A DNA stretch of 64,000 bases from Mannheimia sp. USDA-ARS-USMARC-1261 (lineage in GTDB: Bacteria > Pseudomonadota > Gammaproteobacteria > Enterobacterales > Pasteurellaceae): contig NZ_CP006942.1 in assembly GCF_000521605.1 (NCBI RefSeq), positions 1,798,001 to 1,862,000 of the forward strand. Reading direction: 5' to 3'. Shown here piece after piece: positions 1-9,294 of the stretch. The position numbers and the translations under genes were made by a program. Every line of letters begins with the position of its first letter. Positions within the stretch are counted from its first letter, which is position 1. Below the pieces are notes generated by a model. The model worked only from the letters and a program-made list of their open reading frames with translations, had not been told where the DNA came from and searched no databases.

Positions 1-11
1 CCTATCAAAAC

Positions 12-40
12 CACCCCTAACGCTTGCGTTCAGGGGCGTT
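12..40. other. Imperfect hairpin at window edge
   Basis: CCCCT/AGGGG and AACG/CGTT arms form a GC-rich imperfect hairpin. It may be the end of a terminator belonging to a gene outside the window, but no clear T-run follows, so its role is uncertain. Confidence 0.3.
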
Positions 41-159
41 TGTGCTGGAGATTTCTTGGATTTTGTTAAAATCACTGATTATTTTCTGAATAGATATTGA
101 CGAAAAAAAAACGATTTAGAATGGTAATCTCAAATTTCAACTATAAAGAGGTTACCAAT

Positions 160-591
160 ATGAAATTTATAAATAAAAACATATCACCAATCAGCATCCT
201 TAAAACTTTTAATATCTCATTAGTAGTATTATTTATATCACACATCTGCTTCCTCGCATTGAACTACGAAAAAATATCTTTAAGAGAAGATATAACTTTA
301 TTTATTCCAATACCATTTTACATACTATCAATAGTATTCTCCTGTTGCTTTTTAAAAACAGGTAAAACAATAACATATTACTTATTCATCATATTTATGA
401 CAGCACTATGTTTATCATTTATTGAAATACATACCCAAACAGAAAAAATGGCAGAAACACTAAATAACATAAGTAGCTGCTTACTCTTTATGATAAAAAC
501 ATTAAGCATTTTAATATCTTTAACAACTATTTTTATAGGACTATTTTCTAAAAAGATAATTAATTTATTTAACGATAATGAAAAACATTAG
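160..591 (+). CDS. Hypothetical small membrane protein
   Basis: I do not recognise this 143-residue protein. Four hydrophobic stretches are visible at roughly residues 15-35, 46-66, 70-90 and 106-130, with a short charged C-terminus (NDNEKH), so it is probably an inner-membrane protein. The ATG at 160 is preferred because AAAGAGG lies 8 bases before it; an upstream in-frame TTG at 97 has no ribosome site. Base composition is very AT-rich, like the next two genes, which suggests an accessory block. No function can be given. Confidence 0.5.
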   Translation: MKFINKNISPISILKTFNISLVVLFISHICFLALNYEKISLREDITLFIPIPFYILSIVFSCCFLKTGKTITYYLFIIFMTALCLSFIEIHTQTEKMAETLNNISSCLLFMIKTLSILISLTTIFIGLFSKKIINLFNDNEKH

Positions 592-665
592 AAATTACCA
601 TCCCCCCCAAAATGCACAAAATTTTTTATTAAAATAAAGATTACCCATTAAAAATGGAACCCATT

Positions 666-1196
666 ATGAAAAAACTTATTACGATTGCACTACTTGCATT
701 AGCCACCGCACACGCTAAAATTGGCGATACGTTTACCGACCCTGAATTTGGGAAGATTACAGTGAAAGCGCCAGCGTTTCCTAACGATGGTAAAACCAAA
801 TATGAAATGGTGAATGGTGAGCGAAAAGCGATTTTAACACCCCAATGGAAATTTACTATGAAAGCCTCTGGTGCAAAAGTTAAAATCGAATTCGCATTGG
901 AAAAGTTCTTAAAACAAGAGACTAAATCTGAAAGCGATATTGTTGAGATGACGAAAGTCTTTATTGGGGGGTTACAAGAATTAAAACCAATGCGTAAAAC
1001 CATTTATTTAGATGGCTATAACCCTGAAATGCTTTTCCAATATGATGCTACAATTAAAAACATTCAGCGAGCGTTTAAATATCAATTTTTAGATTACTTT
1101 ATAAAAATTGAGGGTACGCCTGAATTTGACCAATTAAGAAATGAAATTAACTTTTCTACTCAAATTCTAAAAAACTTAAAACTATATGAAGAATAA
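666..1196 (+). CDS. Secreted hypothetical protein
   Basis: 176-residue protein starting MKKLITIALLALATAHA, a good Sec signal peptide with cleavage expected after AHA, so it is probably periplasmic. The mature part is rich in Lys, Glu and Phe, with no Cys and no motif I recognise. An in-frame ATG at 654 would add MEPI before the signal peptide; 666 is preferred because the basic n-region then begins the protein. It is followed at once by a bidirectional terminator. Function unknown. Confidence 0.55.
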   Translation: MKKLITIALLALATAHAKIGDTFTDPEFGKITVKAPAFPNDGKTKYEMVNGERKAILTPQWKFTMKASGAKVKIEFALEKFLKQETKSESDIVEMTKVFIGGLQELKPMRKTIYLDGYNPEMLFQYDATIKNIQRAFKYQFLDYFIKIEGTPEFDQLRNEINFSTQILKNLKLYEE

Positions 1197-1197
1197 T

Positions 1198-1220
1198 AAA
1201 AGCGGGTTAAACCCGCTTTT
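1198..1220. terminator. Bidirectional intrinsic terminator
   Basis: Perfect hairpin AAAAGCGGGTT/AACCCGCTTTT lies between two convergent genes. T-runs on both strands let it stop transcription from either side. Confidence 0.85.
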
Positions 1221-1221
1221 A

Positions 1222-3093
1222 TTATATTCCAACCTCAATACTCTTTTGATTTAATATATTTTCTGCAACTTGCTCTTTCGTTTGCTCATTTGCATTTTCT
1301 TGATTAAATGCGACCGCCTCGTGTTCTTTTGCGACAAGCTTATCTAATTGAGGATATTCTTCTTTAATTTCCCCTAACGGTTTCCCTTGTTTAGATAATT
1401 CATCTAGGGCGAACTGTTTTTCTTCCTCGCTAACAGGCTCTTTATTTTTCATTTTCTGTAAAATAACCCCCAAAGTATAAGCGGGCGTTAATTGATTAGC
1501 CTCTTCTTTTTTATAAACATTATTGTATGCCCCATAAGCAGAATAACGCATAATTTCATCTTCGGTCATACGATTTATAAAACGCTCTGCTTCTTCTCGA
1601 TTCATTTTTAGATGAGGATCATTAACATAAGCGGAAATTAATGTTTTTTTCATCGCATTAATATGTTTATCCAACATATCCATTAACTCTGCATTATCTT
1701 TATTTTCCAACTTATAGCTCACCAATGCTCTTAACTTCGCATATTGCTCATTAATACCGTTAAATTTTGCCTCATTTCCATCTTCTTCATTCACAAGCGT
1801 AAATTTTGTATTGGTATTGGTGAAATCTTTTAAGAAGTCGTCAATTGAGTTAATATCTGTTTTATTTTCCGAAGTTAAATTTTTCAACCCCACTTTCAAC
1901 ATCGCTTCGGTAAAATCCAACATAACTTGTCCGCCATCTTTGGATTTTAATGAAATCACCCCCATATCGGAGCCAAAGCTGCTGATTTTAATTTGATACC
2001 CTTTGAGGTTTTCGTCATCTTTTTGTTTTGCAAGAATATGATTAGTTACCCCCACGGTGATTTCAGTGTAAATTAAATTATTAAGCTGTCCTTTTAAATG
2101 GGCGGGGACTTCATCCTCTTTGTAGGTGGCGATTTTCGCTTGCAACTCTTTACGTTTTTGAATGGTTTCATTAATATTTGATTCAGCGACAAAAGCATCA
2201 AAATAAAAAACTTGGCTTTTTATATCTTGAATCTTTATTTTGCCACTTTCGATATTTTTATACAATTCCAACAAATCTTCTTCTGAAAGCTCACTTTTCC
2301 CTATCTTACGTGCAAACTCTCTAATCACATTCGCTTGAAGCGGAGTCAATTTATCACCATTCTCTTTTAAATAAGATTTAAGTTCTAATACACTTTTAAT
2401 TTGCACAAGCAATAATTCTTTTAATTTTTGTTCTTCACTTAAACTATCATTTTGTAAAATTTGTTGGCTATTTACTAGATACGAAGCACTTGTTTCGGCA
2501 ATTTTTTCTGCATTTGGCAAAGGAGGAATTGAATTTTTAGCCATTTCAAAAAGTTCTTTAGCCGCAATAAGTTTTCCTTCTGTTGGTTTAACTTCATTCC
2601 AAATTTCCGCAAACTCAGGACGTTGAGAAACAAAAGCGTCCATTTTTCTCTCAATTTCTTTATATTCTTGTGATTGGAAAAACGCTTCCACTTTGTCAAA
2701 ACGTTGTTGTAATACCGCCATTGCAGCTAAATGAGATTGAATATTGTATTGCTGTCTTTCAATATTACGCTGAATACGACTATCCTCTTCACGAGTATTT
2801 TGAACCTGTACCGTTTTCTCAATATAGTCAAGGTTTCGCATAAAACGCACACGCTCACGCAAAAGCTCTTGTTTTTCTTGCTGCTCTTGCAATGCGGCTT
2901 CTAAAATAATCTTATTGTTCGCCTCTGTCGCAAACTGTTTAAATTGCTCGACTTTATCTTTGATTAAAGCGGAAAAATCCAAATCCCCTTTCACTTGCTC
3001 CATATAATCAATGATTAATGCAAGCTGTTCTTTGGTGGCGTTTTCAATGTCTGCTTTGGTTAGGTTGCTGAGGTAGGTTTTGATATTATTCAT
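1222..3093 (-). CDS. Large coiled-coil protein of unknown function
   Basis: 623-residue, very hydrophilic protein without signal peptide or membrane segment, so probably cytoplasmic. Residues about 60-160 are Gln/Glu/Arg-rich with heptad-like spacing and look like a long coiled coil. The centre (about 340-400) looks more globular, and the C-terminal 100 residues are acidic and helical. It has a single Trp and no Cys. I recognise no catalytic motif. It is monocistronic, converges on the secreted protein gene and lies beside a decayed toxin-antitoxin locus, which suggests an accessory or mobile-element origin; that is inference only. Confidence 0.6.
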   Translation of the reverse strand: MNNIKTYLSNLTKADIENATKEQLALIIDYMEQVKGDLDFSALIKDKVEQFKQFATEANNKIILEAALQEQQEKQELLRERVRFMRNLDYIEKTVQVQNTREEDSRIQRNIERQQYNIQSHLAAMAVLQQRFDKVEAFFQSQEYKEIERKMDAFVSQRPEFAEIWNEVKPTEGKLIAAKELFEMAKNSIPPLPNAEKIAETSASYLVNSQQILQNDSLSEEQKLKELLLVQIKSVLELKSYLKENGDKLTPLQANVIREFARKIGKSELSEEDLLELYKNIESGKIKIQDIKSQVFYFDAFVAESNINETIQKRKELQAKIATYKEDEVPAHLKGQLNNLIYTEITVGVTNHILAKQKDDENLKGYQIKISSFGSDMGVISLKSKDGGQVMLDFTEAMLKVGLKNLTSENKTDINSIDDFLKDFTNTNTKFTLVNEEDGNEAKFNGINEQYAKLRALVSYKLENKDNAELMDMLDKHINAMKKTLISAYVNDPHLKMNREEAERFINRMTEDEIMRYSAYGAYNNVYKKEEANQLTPAYTLGVILQKMKNKEPVSEEEKQFALDELSKQGKPLGEIKEEYPQLDKLVAKEHEAVAFNQENANEQTKEQVAENILNQKSIEVGI

Positions 3094-3190
3094 AGCTTTA
3101 TTCTTGAAAAATCACTTTGTTTTATTTTAAATAAAAAACATAGAAAACAAGTTCAAGCAAGGAATAACGGCTTTGTGCATTTGGTCAAGA

Positions 3191-3224
3191 GGGTTTCTTT
3201 ATCTTCGCCCAAATAAAGAAACCC
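3191..3224. repeat. Perfect inverted repeat inside antitoxin remnant
   Basis: GGGTTTCTTTAT (3191-3202) and ATAAAGAAACCC (3213-3224) are exact reverse complements separated by 10 bases. The right arm lies within the surviving antitoxin codons, the left arm at the point where homology to a full antitoxin ends. Confidence 0.7.
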
Positions 3225-3322
3225 TAGCATCTATTGATGAATTAGAGAGTTTCTTTATTGAAGCGAGTGAAAATTACTCTGCTGAAGAATTTACAAAACG
3301 CATTCTTAATGGCGGTCAATAA
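3200..3322 (+). pseudogene. C-terminal remnant of a RelB/DinJ-type antitoxin
   Basis: The reading frame gives 40 residues beginning [16 protein letters not shown] and ending KRILNGGQ, then TAA overlapping the toxin ATG (TAATG). From memory this resembles the C-terminal part of the antitoxin next to the YafQ-like toxin of Haemophilus (HI0711 type). The N-terminal ribbon-helix-helix half (about 50-55 residues) is missing; the upstream sequence is unrelated. A TTG at 3173 with AAGGA nearby could still start a 49-residue peptide that keeps the toxin-binding tail but no DNA-binding part. Confidence 0.65.
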
Positions 3323-3627
3323 TGTCAGCAAAGCCATTAAAAGTGAGCTATTCAAAACAGTTTGTAAGGGATTTAACTGATTTAGCTAAACGCTCCCCCA
3401 ATGTGTTAATTGGACCAAAATACATTACTGTAATAAACTGTTTATTAAATCGCTTACCGTTGCCCGAAAGCTATCAAGATCACGCATTAGTTGGAGAATG
3501 GAAAGGTTATCGAGATTGCCATATTCAAGGTAATTTAGTCCTGATTTACCAATACGTTATAAACGATGAATTTGATGAATTAAAATTTTCTCGTTTAAAT
3601 ACCCACTCGCAAACTGCTTTGAAATAG
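3322..3627 (+). CDS. YafQ-family mRNA interferase toxin
   Basis: 101-residue member of the RelE/YafQ superfamily, toxins that cut mRNA on the ribosome. The family signature is clear: DHALVGEWKGYRDCHI (about residues 55-70), then LVLIYQY and a C-terminal RLNTHSQ, supplying the His and Asp positions expected for YafQ catalysis. Length is normal for the family and the frame is intact. Its start overlaps the stop of a truncated antitoxin, so it is either neutralised by the remaining peptide, by another antitoxin in the cell, or is poorly expressed. Confidence 0.85.
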   Translation: MSAKPLKVSYSKQFVRDLTDLAKRSPNVLIGPKYITVINCLLNRLPLPESYQDHALVGEWKGYRDCHIQGNLVLIYQYVINDEFDELKFSRLNTHSQTALK

Positions 3628-3663
3628 AAGTAATCAATATAGTTTCAAAAATACCCTCAATAA

Positions 3664-4785
3664 CTAACGTCTTGAATCATTCGCCTGTTGCAGCAAAATG
3701 CGGCTTTCTTTTAGGAATTGTTCGGAATAGTCGCCAAACCAATGGTGTACTTCATCAAAAGCTTGGATAAAGCCGGCTTTATCGTTACGTTTGAAGAAAT
3801 CCAGACCTTGTTCAAAGCTCTCTTTGAGTGATTCAATAATGTCTATATTTTCCGGTTTATCGGCAATAATATCTGCGTATAGGCTACCGTCTTGGGCAAA
3901 TAAACGCCCGATCATCGCTAATTCTAATCGGTAAATTGGTGAAGATAACGCCAATAATTGCGACAATTGTATAGGCTGACGGGAAAGGTGCAGCCCGAAT
4001 ACAAAAGTTGAAAAGTGGCGTAACGCTTGAATATACGTCATTGCGTGGTCGTGTTCTACTGCTTCAATCTGTTCGATTTTCGCTCCCCAAATTTTCATTT
4101 GTTCAATCAACCATTCATAACGCTCAGGGTAACGACCATTACAGCAGGCAATCACTTGTTTTGCTTGACTCGCAATATCCGGTCCGAACATTGGGTGTAA
4201 GCCAACTACCGCTCCATTATGCACTTCCAGCATTTTTTGCAGTGGCTGATATTTAACAGAAGTTAAATCTGCTAAAATCATATTTTCGGTTAAATAAGGC
4301 TTTAAACGCTCGATAGTTTCTAAGGTGTTGGCAATCGGCACACAAACAATCACTAAATCAGCGTTGGCTAAAATAGTTGCGGCATTGCCCCAATCATTTC
4401 GCCCTAAGGCTTCAACGTTATAACCGGATAAGGTTAGATAATTGCCGAATAATCCACCTAATTTCCCTTTACCGCCTACAATTACAATTTTTTGGATATC
4501 AGAATTCACTCTTTTGAAACCGTGCTTGTTTTCATTAGCGTAAGATTCACGCATTACACGGCGTAGCACATCTTCAATTAGATCGGCAGGAACGCCTTGC
4601 TTTTCTGCCTCTTCTCGGCGGGCGGAAATCATTGCGGTTTCTCGCTCAGGGGCATACACAGAAATGCCGTGTTCTGATTTTACTTTTCCCACTTCTGCCA
4701 CAAGGGCCAGGCGTTGGGAAAGTAATGCTATAAGTTGTTGATCAACTTGGTCAATTTGTTCACGTAACGGAGCTAATGGGTTCAT
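3664..4785 (-). CDS. tyrA: Bifunctional chorismate mutase/prephenate dehydrogenase (T-protein)
   Basis: 373-residue enzyme converting chorismate to prephenate and then to 4-hydroxyphenylpyruvate in tyrosine synthesis. The N-terminal chorismate mutase domain (about 1-90) has the helical pattern LREQIDQVDQQLIALLSQRL with Arg, Arg and Lys at the usual spacing. The NAD-binding dehydrogenase domain starts near IVIVGGKGKLGG and contains GLHPMFGPD. The ATG at 4785 is chosen because GGTAAG precedes it; the in-frame TTG at 4797 is not needed. It lies 55 bases downstream of aroF, as in the enteric aroF-tyrA operon, so the two are probably cotranscribed. Confidence 0.95.
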   Translation of the reverse strand: MNPLAPLREQIDQVDQQLIALLSQRLALVAEVGKVKSEHGISVYAPERETAMISARREEAEKQGVPADLIEDVLRRVMRESYANENKHGFKRVNSDIQKIVIVGGKGKLGGLFGNYLTLSGYNVEALGRNDWGNAATILANADLVIVCVPIANTLETIERLKPYLTENMILADLTSVKYQPLQKMLEVHNGAVVGLHPMFGPDIASQAKQVIACCNGRYPERYEWLIEQMKIWGAKIEQIEAVEHDHAMTYIQALRHFSTFVFGLHLSRQPIQLSQLLALSSPIYRLELAMIGRLFAQDGSLYADIIADKPENIDIIESLKESFEQGLDFFKRNDKAGFIQAFDEVHHWFGDYSEQFLKESRILLQQANDSRR

Positions 4786-4804
4786 AATTCTTACCAATAT
4801 AAAA

Positions 4805-4814
4805 ACAAGCGGTC
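4805..4814 (+). repeat. DNA uptake signal sequence
   Basis: ACAAGCGGTC followed by a T-rich tract, the Actinobacillus/Mannheimia-type uptake signal, in the aroF-tyrA gap. Confidence 0.85.
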
Positions 4815-4840
4815 GTTTTTATCTCATTTTTTGCAAATGA

Positions 4841-5902
4841 TTAATCACGCAATTTTGCTGCAAAATTCGTTAAGAGATCTTCTGTAGTTTGCCAGTCAAT
4901 GCAAGCATCGGTAATAGAAACACCGTATTTCATCTCACTAAACGGCAATTCTGATGATTGATTACCTGCGTGCAAATTACTTTCAATCATTAAACCGATA
5001 ATCGAGGTATTGCCTGCAAGTAGTTGCTCCAATACATTTTCTGCCACAATCGGTTGGCGGCGGTAGTCTTTATTTGAATTACCGTGACTACAATCGATCA
5101 TAATCGCCGTAGGTAAGTTTGCTTGTTTTAGCACCCATTCACAATCATCAACGTATTGCTTTTCATAATTTGGGGTTTTGCCGCCACGTAAAATAATGTG
5201 TCCATCGGCATTACCTTTAGTTTTGAGTAGAGTTACCTGCCCTTTTTGGTTGATGCCGATAAAACGATGACTTTGAGCAGAAGATTGCATTGCATTGAGA
5301 GCAACAGCTAAACCACCGTCTGTACCATTTTTAAAGCCAACCGCCATTGATAAACCTGAGGCTAATTCCCGGTGAGTTTGGGATTCTGTGGTTCTCGCAC
5401 CAATTGCAGACCAGCTGAATAAATCCGCTAAATATTGCGGTGTCATAGGATCTAAAGCTTCCGTTGCAAGCGGTAAACCGAGTTCTGCTAAATCAAGGCA
5501 GAGTTTACGCCCAATACGCAACCCTGTTTCAACATCAAAAGAGCCGTCTATTTTAGGATCGTTAATTAAGCCTTTCCAGCCTACTGTTGTGCGAGGTTTT
5601 TCAAAATAAACACGCATTACGATGTAGAGCTTATCGCTTACTTGGTCTGAAAGTGCCTTAAGTTTTTTGCCGTATTCAATGGCGGCGATTGGATCGTGAA
5701 TAGAACAAGGTCCGATCACAATTAATTGGCGTTTATCACGTTTGTGGATAATATCCGAGATCTCTTTGCGTGAACGTTCAATTTGCTCGCGTAAGTGTTC
5801 AGGCAATGGGAACTCTTGTTTTAGTTCTTGTGGGGTAAGTAAAACTTTTTCATCTTGAATATTCACATTATGCACGCTATCTTGATTAAATACAGTGTTC
5901 AT
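4841..5902 (-). CDS. aroF: 3-deoxy-7-phosphoheptulonate (DAHP) synthase, AroF type
   Basis: 353-residue class I DAHP synthase, condensing phosphoenolpyruvate and erythrose-4-phosphate in the first step of aromatic biosynthesis. Visible motifs are GPCSIHD, KPRTTVGWKG, ATEALDP, GARTTESQTHRE, the metal-site CSHGNSNKD and IGLMIESN. The N-terminus (HNVNIQDEKVLLTPQELK) resembles the tyrosine-sensitive isoenzyme AroF, including the Asn near residue 12 that in E. coli lies in the tyrosine feedback site, and it precedes tyrA. Which amino acid inhibits it is inferred, not seen. Confidence 0.93.
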   Translation of the reverse strand: MNTVFNQDSVHNVNIQDEKVLLTPQELKQEFPLPEHLREQIERSRKEISDIIHKRDKRQLIVIGPCSIHDPIAAIEYGKKLKALSDQVSDKLYIVMRVYFEKPRTTVGWKGLINDPKIDGSFDVETGLRIGRKLCLDLAELGLPLATEALDPMTPQYLADLFSWSAIGARTTESQTHRELASGLSMAVGFKNGTDGGLAVALNAMQSSAQSHRFIGINQKGQVTLLKTKGNADGHIILRGGKTPNYEKQYVDDCEWVLKQANLPTAIMIDCSHGNSNKDYRRQPIVAENVLEQLLAGNTSIIGLMIESNLHAGNQSSELPFSEMKYGVSITDACIDWQTTEDLLTNFAAKLRD

Positions 5903-5939
5903 TTTTATTTCCTTATGTAAACTTTAAATTACAAATACT

Positions 5940-6980
5940 TTACAGCTTTATTTTTAAAGTTTCAACTATTTTTTGCTTAACCGCATCAACACTGATTTTC
6001 TCCATCCAATTATTGCCTTTGGCTTTAGTCGCCCAAGCCATTTCTTGCCAAGATTTACCGTAGGATTGCAAAATCGCTTCATCATACACAGACACCACTT
6101 TATCTAAATCTTGATAAGGTCCTGTTCGTCTTGGGTTATGAATAGCATATAAACCAATAACAGGCGTATTTTGAGTAGTAGCAATATGAGCTGGTCCTGA
6201 ATCTGAAGAGATCACTAAATCAACCTGACGGATAATGCCTGCAAGTTGTTTTAATGACGTTTTACCCGCAATATTTGTACTTTCCGGTGCAAGTTGCTGA
6301 ATGTTAGCTGCTGTTTCCATTTCATATTGCGAAGGAGAACCTGCAATTAATACATTAATATTTTGCTTACTTAACCAATTAGCAATTTCTGCGTATCTTT
6401 CCGGCAGCCAATCTTTCTCTTTTTTACTTGAACAAGGAGCAATTAGTATATTTTTCCTTGTAAAATCAATGAATTGCTTACCATAAGCTAAATCTTCATC
6501 ATTCACAGGTAAATTCCATTTTGCTGATAGATCCGTTACCCCAATCGCTTTCGCAAACATCATTTGACCATCAAGAACGTGAGGGGAATTTGTTATTTCT
6601 ACTTTCTGATTGGTAAATAACCATTGCATTTCTCTTGCTCTATCTTTATTAAAGCCGATTTTTTTATCAGCTTTAATGCCAAGCGAAAGCATTGATGCCC
6701 GAAATGCAGTTTGCAAATTAAGTAAAAAATCAAACCGCTTGTGAGAAAGTTTTCTCCACATTGTAAATATTTCTTTCCACCCTAATTTTTTATCAAAAGG
6801 AATTAATTGCACATTAGGGATATCTTTCATTAAAGCGGCTTCGGTTTTACCGATAATCCAAGTAATTTCAGCGGAAGAATAATGCCGCTGAATAGCTTGC
6901 ACAACGGCTAAAGTATGGCATACATCACCAATAGCGGAGAGGCGTAAAATACAAATTGAGAGAGGTTTATTTGACATCAT
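5940..6980 (-). CDS. opsX: LPS heptosyltransferase (glycosyltransferase family 9)
   Basis: 346-residue cytoplasmic glycosyltransferase that adds heptose to the inner core of lipooligosaccharide. The GT9 pattern is clear: ILRLSAIGDVCHTLAVVQAI at the N-terminus, NLQTAFRAS near residue 90, and the nucleotide-sugar half with IAPCSSKKEKDWLPERYAEI and ISSDSGPAHIA. It most resembles Haemophilus OpsX, acting at the first heptose on Kdo; assignment to that exact linkage is by family resemblance. It sits alone between aroF and pykA, both on the same strand. Confidence 0.88.
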   Translation of the reverse strand: MMSNKPLSICILRLSAIGDVCHTLAVVQAIQRHYSSAEITWIIGKTEAALMKDIPNVQLIPFDKKLGWKEIFTMWRKLSHKRFDFLLNLQTAFRASMLSLGIKADKKIGFNKDRAREMQWLFTNQKVEITNSPHVLDGQMMFAKAIGVTDLSAKWNLPVNDEDLAYGKQFIDFTRKNILIAPCSSKKEKDWLPERYAEIANWLSKQNINVLIAGSPSQYEMETAANIQQLAPESTNIAGKTSLKQLAGIIRQVDLVISSDSGPAHIATTQNTPVIGLYAIHNPRRTGPYQDLDKVVSVYDEAILQSYGKSWQEMAWATKAKGNNWMEKISVDAVKQKIVETLKIKL

Positions 6981-7022
6981 AATTTACTGGATTAAACATT
7001 GAGTAAGCTTATATTAAGATAT

Positions 7023-7057
7023 AAAAAAAGCCACATAAAGTGTTTTATGTGGCTTTT
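7023..7057 (-). terminator. Terminator of pykA
   Basis: 14-bp hairpin AAAAGCCACATAAA/TTTATGTGGCTTTT with a seven-T run on the minus strand, just after the pykA stop codon. Confidence 0.9.
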
Positions 7058-7074
7058 GGTGCTACTCGGTTAGA

Positions 7075-8514
7075 TTATTCAACTCTTAAAATACGGCAAG
7101 TGTTTGTGCCACCTGCTTTTAATTCATCACCGTGTGTCAAAAGCACTAATTCGCCAGTTAATAAATAACCTTGCTCTTTTAATAAAGAGATTGCTTTTTT
7201 CGCTCCGTCCATTGTACGGCTGTCTTCATTGTAATATACAGGGGTTACACCACGATATAATGCACAAAGATTTAATGCTTTTTGATTGCGAGACATTGCA
7301 TAAATTGGTAAGCCTGAGCTGATACGGCTAGTTAATTTTGCTGTTTCACCGGAGTGAGTTAATGAAATAATTGCAGATACGCCTTCTAAATGGTTTGCTG
7401 TGTACATTGCAGACATTGCAACGGCTTCTTCAATTGATTTAAATGTGCCTTCCATACGGTGGCGAGAGATGTTGATGCTTGGCATTGTTTCTGCACCTAA
7501 GCATACATCAGCCATTGATTTTACTGTTTCAACCGGATAATCGCCGTTTGCTGTTTCGCCTGAAAGCATTACCGCATCCGTACCATCTAATACTGCGTTA
7601 GCAACGTCCATTACTTCAGCACGGGTAGGCATTGGTTTTTTGATCATCGACTCCATCATTTGTGTTGCGGTAATCACTACACGGTTTAATTTACGTGCAC
7701 GACGGATTAAACGCTTTTGTACACCAACTAATGCTGCATCACCAATTTCAACCCCTAAATCACCACGAGCCACCATCACAACGTCTGCACCTAAAATGAT
7801 GTCGTCCATTGCTTCTTCGGTTGCAACAGTTTCTGCACGCTCAACTTTTGCCACAATTTTAGCATCTAAACCTGCTTCTTTCGCTAATTGGCGAGCATAT
7901 TCTAAATCTGCACTTGATTGTGGGAATGAAACCGCTAAGTAATCTACACCAATTTTTGCCGCTAATTTGATATCTTCTTTATCTTTTTCAGTTAATGCAG
8001 GAGCTGATAAACCACCGCCTAATTTGTTGATCCCTTTATTGTTTGATAAAGGACCACCAACGGTTACTTCAGTGTGAACACGTACACCTTCAACCTCTAA
8101 TACTTTAAGTTGCACGTTACCATCATCTAATAACAGAATATCGCCCGGTACTACATCATTTGGTAAGTTTTTATAATCTAAACCTACTGCTAATTGATGA
8201 CCTTCACCACGCGGTAACTCTGCATCTAAGGTAAATTTGTCGCCAATGTTTAAGAAAATTTTGCCATCTTTAAAAGTCGAAACACGAATTTTAGGACCTT
8301 GTAAATCGCCTAAAATAGCCACGTGGCGACCTAATCTTGAGGCAATTTCACGCACTTTATTCGCACGCTCGATATGATCTTCAGGAATACCGTGAGAGAA
8401 GTTCATACGAACCATATTCGCACCTGCCGCAATAATTTTTTCTAATGTATTGCCACGATCCGTTGCTGGTCCCATTGTACAAACGATCTTGGTTCTTCTG
8501 AGTTTTCTAGACAT
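7075..8514 (-). CDS. pykA: Pyruvate kinase
   Basis: 479-residue pyruvate kinase, making pyruvate and ATP from phosphoenolpyruvate and ADP in glycolysis. Motifs: [11 protein letters not shown] at the N-terminus, [21 protein letters not shown], the active-site Lys in [22 protein letters not shown] and [10 protein letters not shown]. Sequence and length match the E. coli PykA isoenzyme more closely than PykF. It is monocistronic, with its own terminator downstream and a probable promoter (minus-strand TATAAT at 8592-8597) shared with the divergent sixA region. Confidence 0.97.
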   Translation of the reverse strand: MSRKLRRTKIVCTMGPATDRGNTLEKIIAAGANMVRMNFSHGIPEDHIERANKVREIASRLGRHVAILGDLQGPKIRVSTFKDGKIFLNIGDKFTLDAELPRGEGHQLAVGLDYKNLPNDVVPGDILLLDDGNVQLKVLEVEGVRVHTEVTVGGPLSNNKGINKLGGGLSAPALTEKDKEDIKLAAKIGVDYLAVSFPQSSADLEYARQLAKEAGLDAKIVAKVERAETVATEEAMDDIILGADVVMVARGDLGVEIGDAALVGVQKRLIRRARKLNRVVITATQMMESMIKKPMPTRAEVMDVANAVLDGTDAVMLSGETANGDYPVETVKSMADVCLGAETMPSINISRHRMEGTFKSIEEAVAMSAMYTANHLEGVSAIISLTHSGETAKLTSRISSGLPIYAMSRNQKALNLCALYRGVTPVYYNEDSRTMDGAKKAISLLKEQGYLLTGELVLLTHGDELKAGGTNTCRILRVE

Positions 8515-8591
8515 TATTTGACTCCGTAATAAATTTAAAAAATATAAGTTAAAATCTTTCTAAGCACTTGATTATGCGTTAAACGAGGGTC

Positions 8592-8620
8592 ATTATACGC
8601 CTAAATGACAAGAGTTTAAA
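8592..8620 (-). promoter_or_regulatory. Possible pykA promoter
   Basis: On the minus strand a perfect TATAAT (-10) lies 17 bases from a weak -35 TTTAAA, about 80 bases before the pykA start. Confidence 0.4.
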
Positions 8621-8640
8621 TACAAGTTAAGGAGAATGTT

Positions 8641-9129
8641 ATGAATATTTGGATTATGCGGCACGGAGAAGCAGGTTTTAATGCCCCAAGCGATGCTACT
8701 CGTAGTTTAACCGACAACGGTATAAAAAATGTTATTTCACAAGGCAAATGGCTTGGAGAATATTTAAACAGCAAGCAAATTAAACTCGACAAAATTCTGG
8801 TTAGCCCTTACCTCCGTGCTAAACAAACCCTTGAAAATCTCATTACAGGTATGCAAGCGGTCAATTTTTCACAAAATTTTGCAAATCTTACTGAAGAATG
8901 GGAAGAAATTACGCCTGATGGTAATCCTTATGTGGTTGAAGACTATCTCCATTTTCTAAGAGAAGAAGGGGCAAAAAATATTCTACTGATTTCTCATTTA
9001 CCTCTGGTGTTCGATTTAAGCCAACGTTTAACGAATAATCAAGGTAATGTACAATTTCCAACTTCCACCATTACTGAAATTCATTGGGTTGGAAACAACG
9101 GCAAAGTTGCCGAAATAAAACACGTTTAG
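8641..9129 (+). CDS. sixA: Phosphohistidine phosphatase SixA
   Basis: 162-residue histidine phosphatase of the RHG family. MNIWIMRHGEAGF at the N-terminus carries the catalytic RHG histidine (residue 8), SPYLRAKQT the second phosphate-binding Arg, and LLISHLPLV the second catalytic His. E. coli SixA removes phosphate from histidine-phosphotransfer proteins such as ArcB or NPr; the substrate here is inferred. AAGGAGAATGTT gives a strong ribosome site. It is monocistronic and divergent from pykA. Confidence 0.93.
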   Translation: MNIWIMRHGEAGFNAPSDATRSLTDNGIKNVISQGKWLGEYLNSKQIKLDKILVSPYLRAKQTLENLITGMQAVNFSQNFANLTEEWEEITPDGNPYVVEDYLHFLREEGAKNILLISHLPLVFDLSQRLTNNQGNVQFPTSTITEIHWVGNNGKVAEIKHV

Positions 9130-9214
9130 TCCTATTTTTTATATTGTCAATAAAAATATTTTCACTATTTTTGCAAATTGTCTAATTTATAGACTTCCAA
9201 AATGATTAAAAAGT

Positions 9215-9294
9215 GCGTATTATACGCCCCCTAAATCAGTAAAACTGATAATTAAATGATTAATAAAGAAGTACGGTATTTGCCGTACTTTTTA
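9215..9294 (+). promoter_or_regulatory. Possible dusB-fis promoter with leader terminator
   Basis: TATTAT (about 9215) is followed by a C-rich stretch ACGCCCCC, like the GC-rich discriminators of growth-rate-controlled promoters. After about 50 bases an intrinsic terminator-like hairpin AAGTACGG/CCGTACTT with T5 (9269-9294) stands before dusB, so transcripts may end early. No good -35 box was found, hence modest confidence. Confidence 0.45.

Noticed and set aside
3191-3224. Insertion-sequence end
   Set aside because: The inverted repeat is only 12 bases with a 10-base loop, and no transposase or target duplication is visible nearby.
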